DNA of 64,000 nt. Origin: Antrihabitans cavernicola. GTDB taxonomy: Bacteria; Actinomycetota; Actinomycetes; Mycobacteriales; Mycobacteriaceae. Where the stretch lies: assembly GCF_008297975.1 (NCBI RefSeq), contig NZ_VLNY01000001.1:434001-498000 (forward strand), read 5' to 3'. Within the stretch, counting starts at the first letter, position 1. Each line of letters starts with the position of its first letter. The notes below the pieces were generated by a model, which worked only from the letters and a program-made list of their open reading frames with translations, was not told where the DNA came from and did no database searches. Below are positions 63,761-64,000 of the stretch, in pieces. Position numbers and translations under genes: made by a program.

Positions 63761-64000
63761 GCAAGGACCATGCTGTGCTTCCACGCCGAATACTCCGCCG
63801 GGACACATGGCGCGCGGCCGATAGCCCACGGCAGCACCGTGCTTGCCCCGTGCAAGTCAAGTCACGCAGCGTCGTGCAACACCAACCCGAGCGTGTGCCG
63901 AATTCCTGACCGCACTGTGCTCACACCATGCCGCACCGGCGATCTCGACCATCCTCGCAAGGACGGGGTCGGCCGATCTCGTGTTGTGAAGATCAGGCCG
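63761..64000. other. non-coding end of window
   Basis: No credible gene, hairpin or RNA was found in this 240-nt stretch. Short frames here have no recognisable domain or ribosome binding site. It may be decayed sequence or the control region of a gene beyond the edge. Confidence 0.5.

Overview
The window looks like chromosome of a high-GC actinobacterium of the Rhodococcus/Nocardiaceae type (order Mycobacteriales). This is inferred from gene content: a fused LysX (lysyl-tRNA ligase plus lysyl-phosphatidylglycerol synthase), GabD2, DUF5313 and DUF6474 proteins, an EspC-like ESX substrate, a 13E12/DUF222 HNH protein, and a benzoate/catechol ortho-cleavage cluster. No rRNA or tRNA gene and no CRISPR array was seen.

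Layout. 1-3.6 kb: start of benA (minus strand, cut by the window edge) facing a catR-catB-catA-catC cluster. These convert benzoate, through catechol, to beta-ketoadipate enol-lactone. 3.6-10.4 kb (minus): a GT39-type membrane glycosyltransferase with an apparently leaderless promoter, then a four-gene operon of two small membrane-anchored proteins and two paralogous patatin-like phospholipases, then a DUF5666 protein. 10.5-13 kb (plus): GT2 glycosyltransferase, SDR dehydrogenase, methyltransferase. 13-15.9 kb: a visibly lower-GC type VII secretion module (EspC-like protein, 473-aa WXG-type substrate, two small membrane proteins, divergent YbaB/EspL-like protein). 15.8-21 kb: galactose locus (galK, galT, DeoR-type regulator; divergent sodium/solute symporter plus a small membrane protein). 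21-30.9 kb: restriction/defence region with a GIY-YIG protein, hsdM, hsdS, mrr, an 8-TM protein and hsdR. 31-36 kb: coiled-coil membrane protein, htpG, TM0106-type RecB-like nuclease, a 41-aa repeat protein missed by ordinary ORF cut-offs, and a DUF6474 protein. 36-38.9 kb: a ycnI-copC-copD copper operon. 38.9-42.2 kb: thioesterase, F420-type oxidoreductase and FAD oxidoreductase with a divergent TetR regulator. 42.3-50.9 kb: gabD2 with a divergent MerR/TipA regulator, a TauD-type dioxygenase behind a Cys-rich leader peptide, several small conserved genes, a secreted lipase and an FMN monooxygenase. 51-58.6 kb: lysX, MFS exporter with HxlR regulator, phosphatase, CorA-type transporter. 58.5-60.8 kb: an ogt operon under a MarR regulator, and a VOC protein. 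60.9-63.8 kb: an intact IS30-family element inserted in a palindromic repeat, then a DUF222/HNH protein.

Regulation can be read in many intergenic regions. Divergent regulator/target pairs share inverted repeats (ben/cat, gal, TetR, MerR, HxlR), and several genes appear to be translated from leaderless mRNAs, with a -10 box about 6-7 nt before the start codon. The most notable items are the 24-codon Cys-rich leader ORF upstream of the TauD-type gene, the type VII secretion module, the double-patatin operon, the mixed type I/Mrr/GIY-YIG defence region, and a dispersed palindromic repeat that occurs once intact and once split by the IS30 element. All functional calls come from reading translated sequence and family knowledge; no database search was run.
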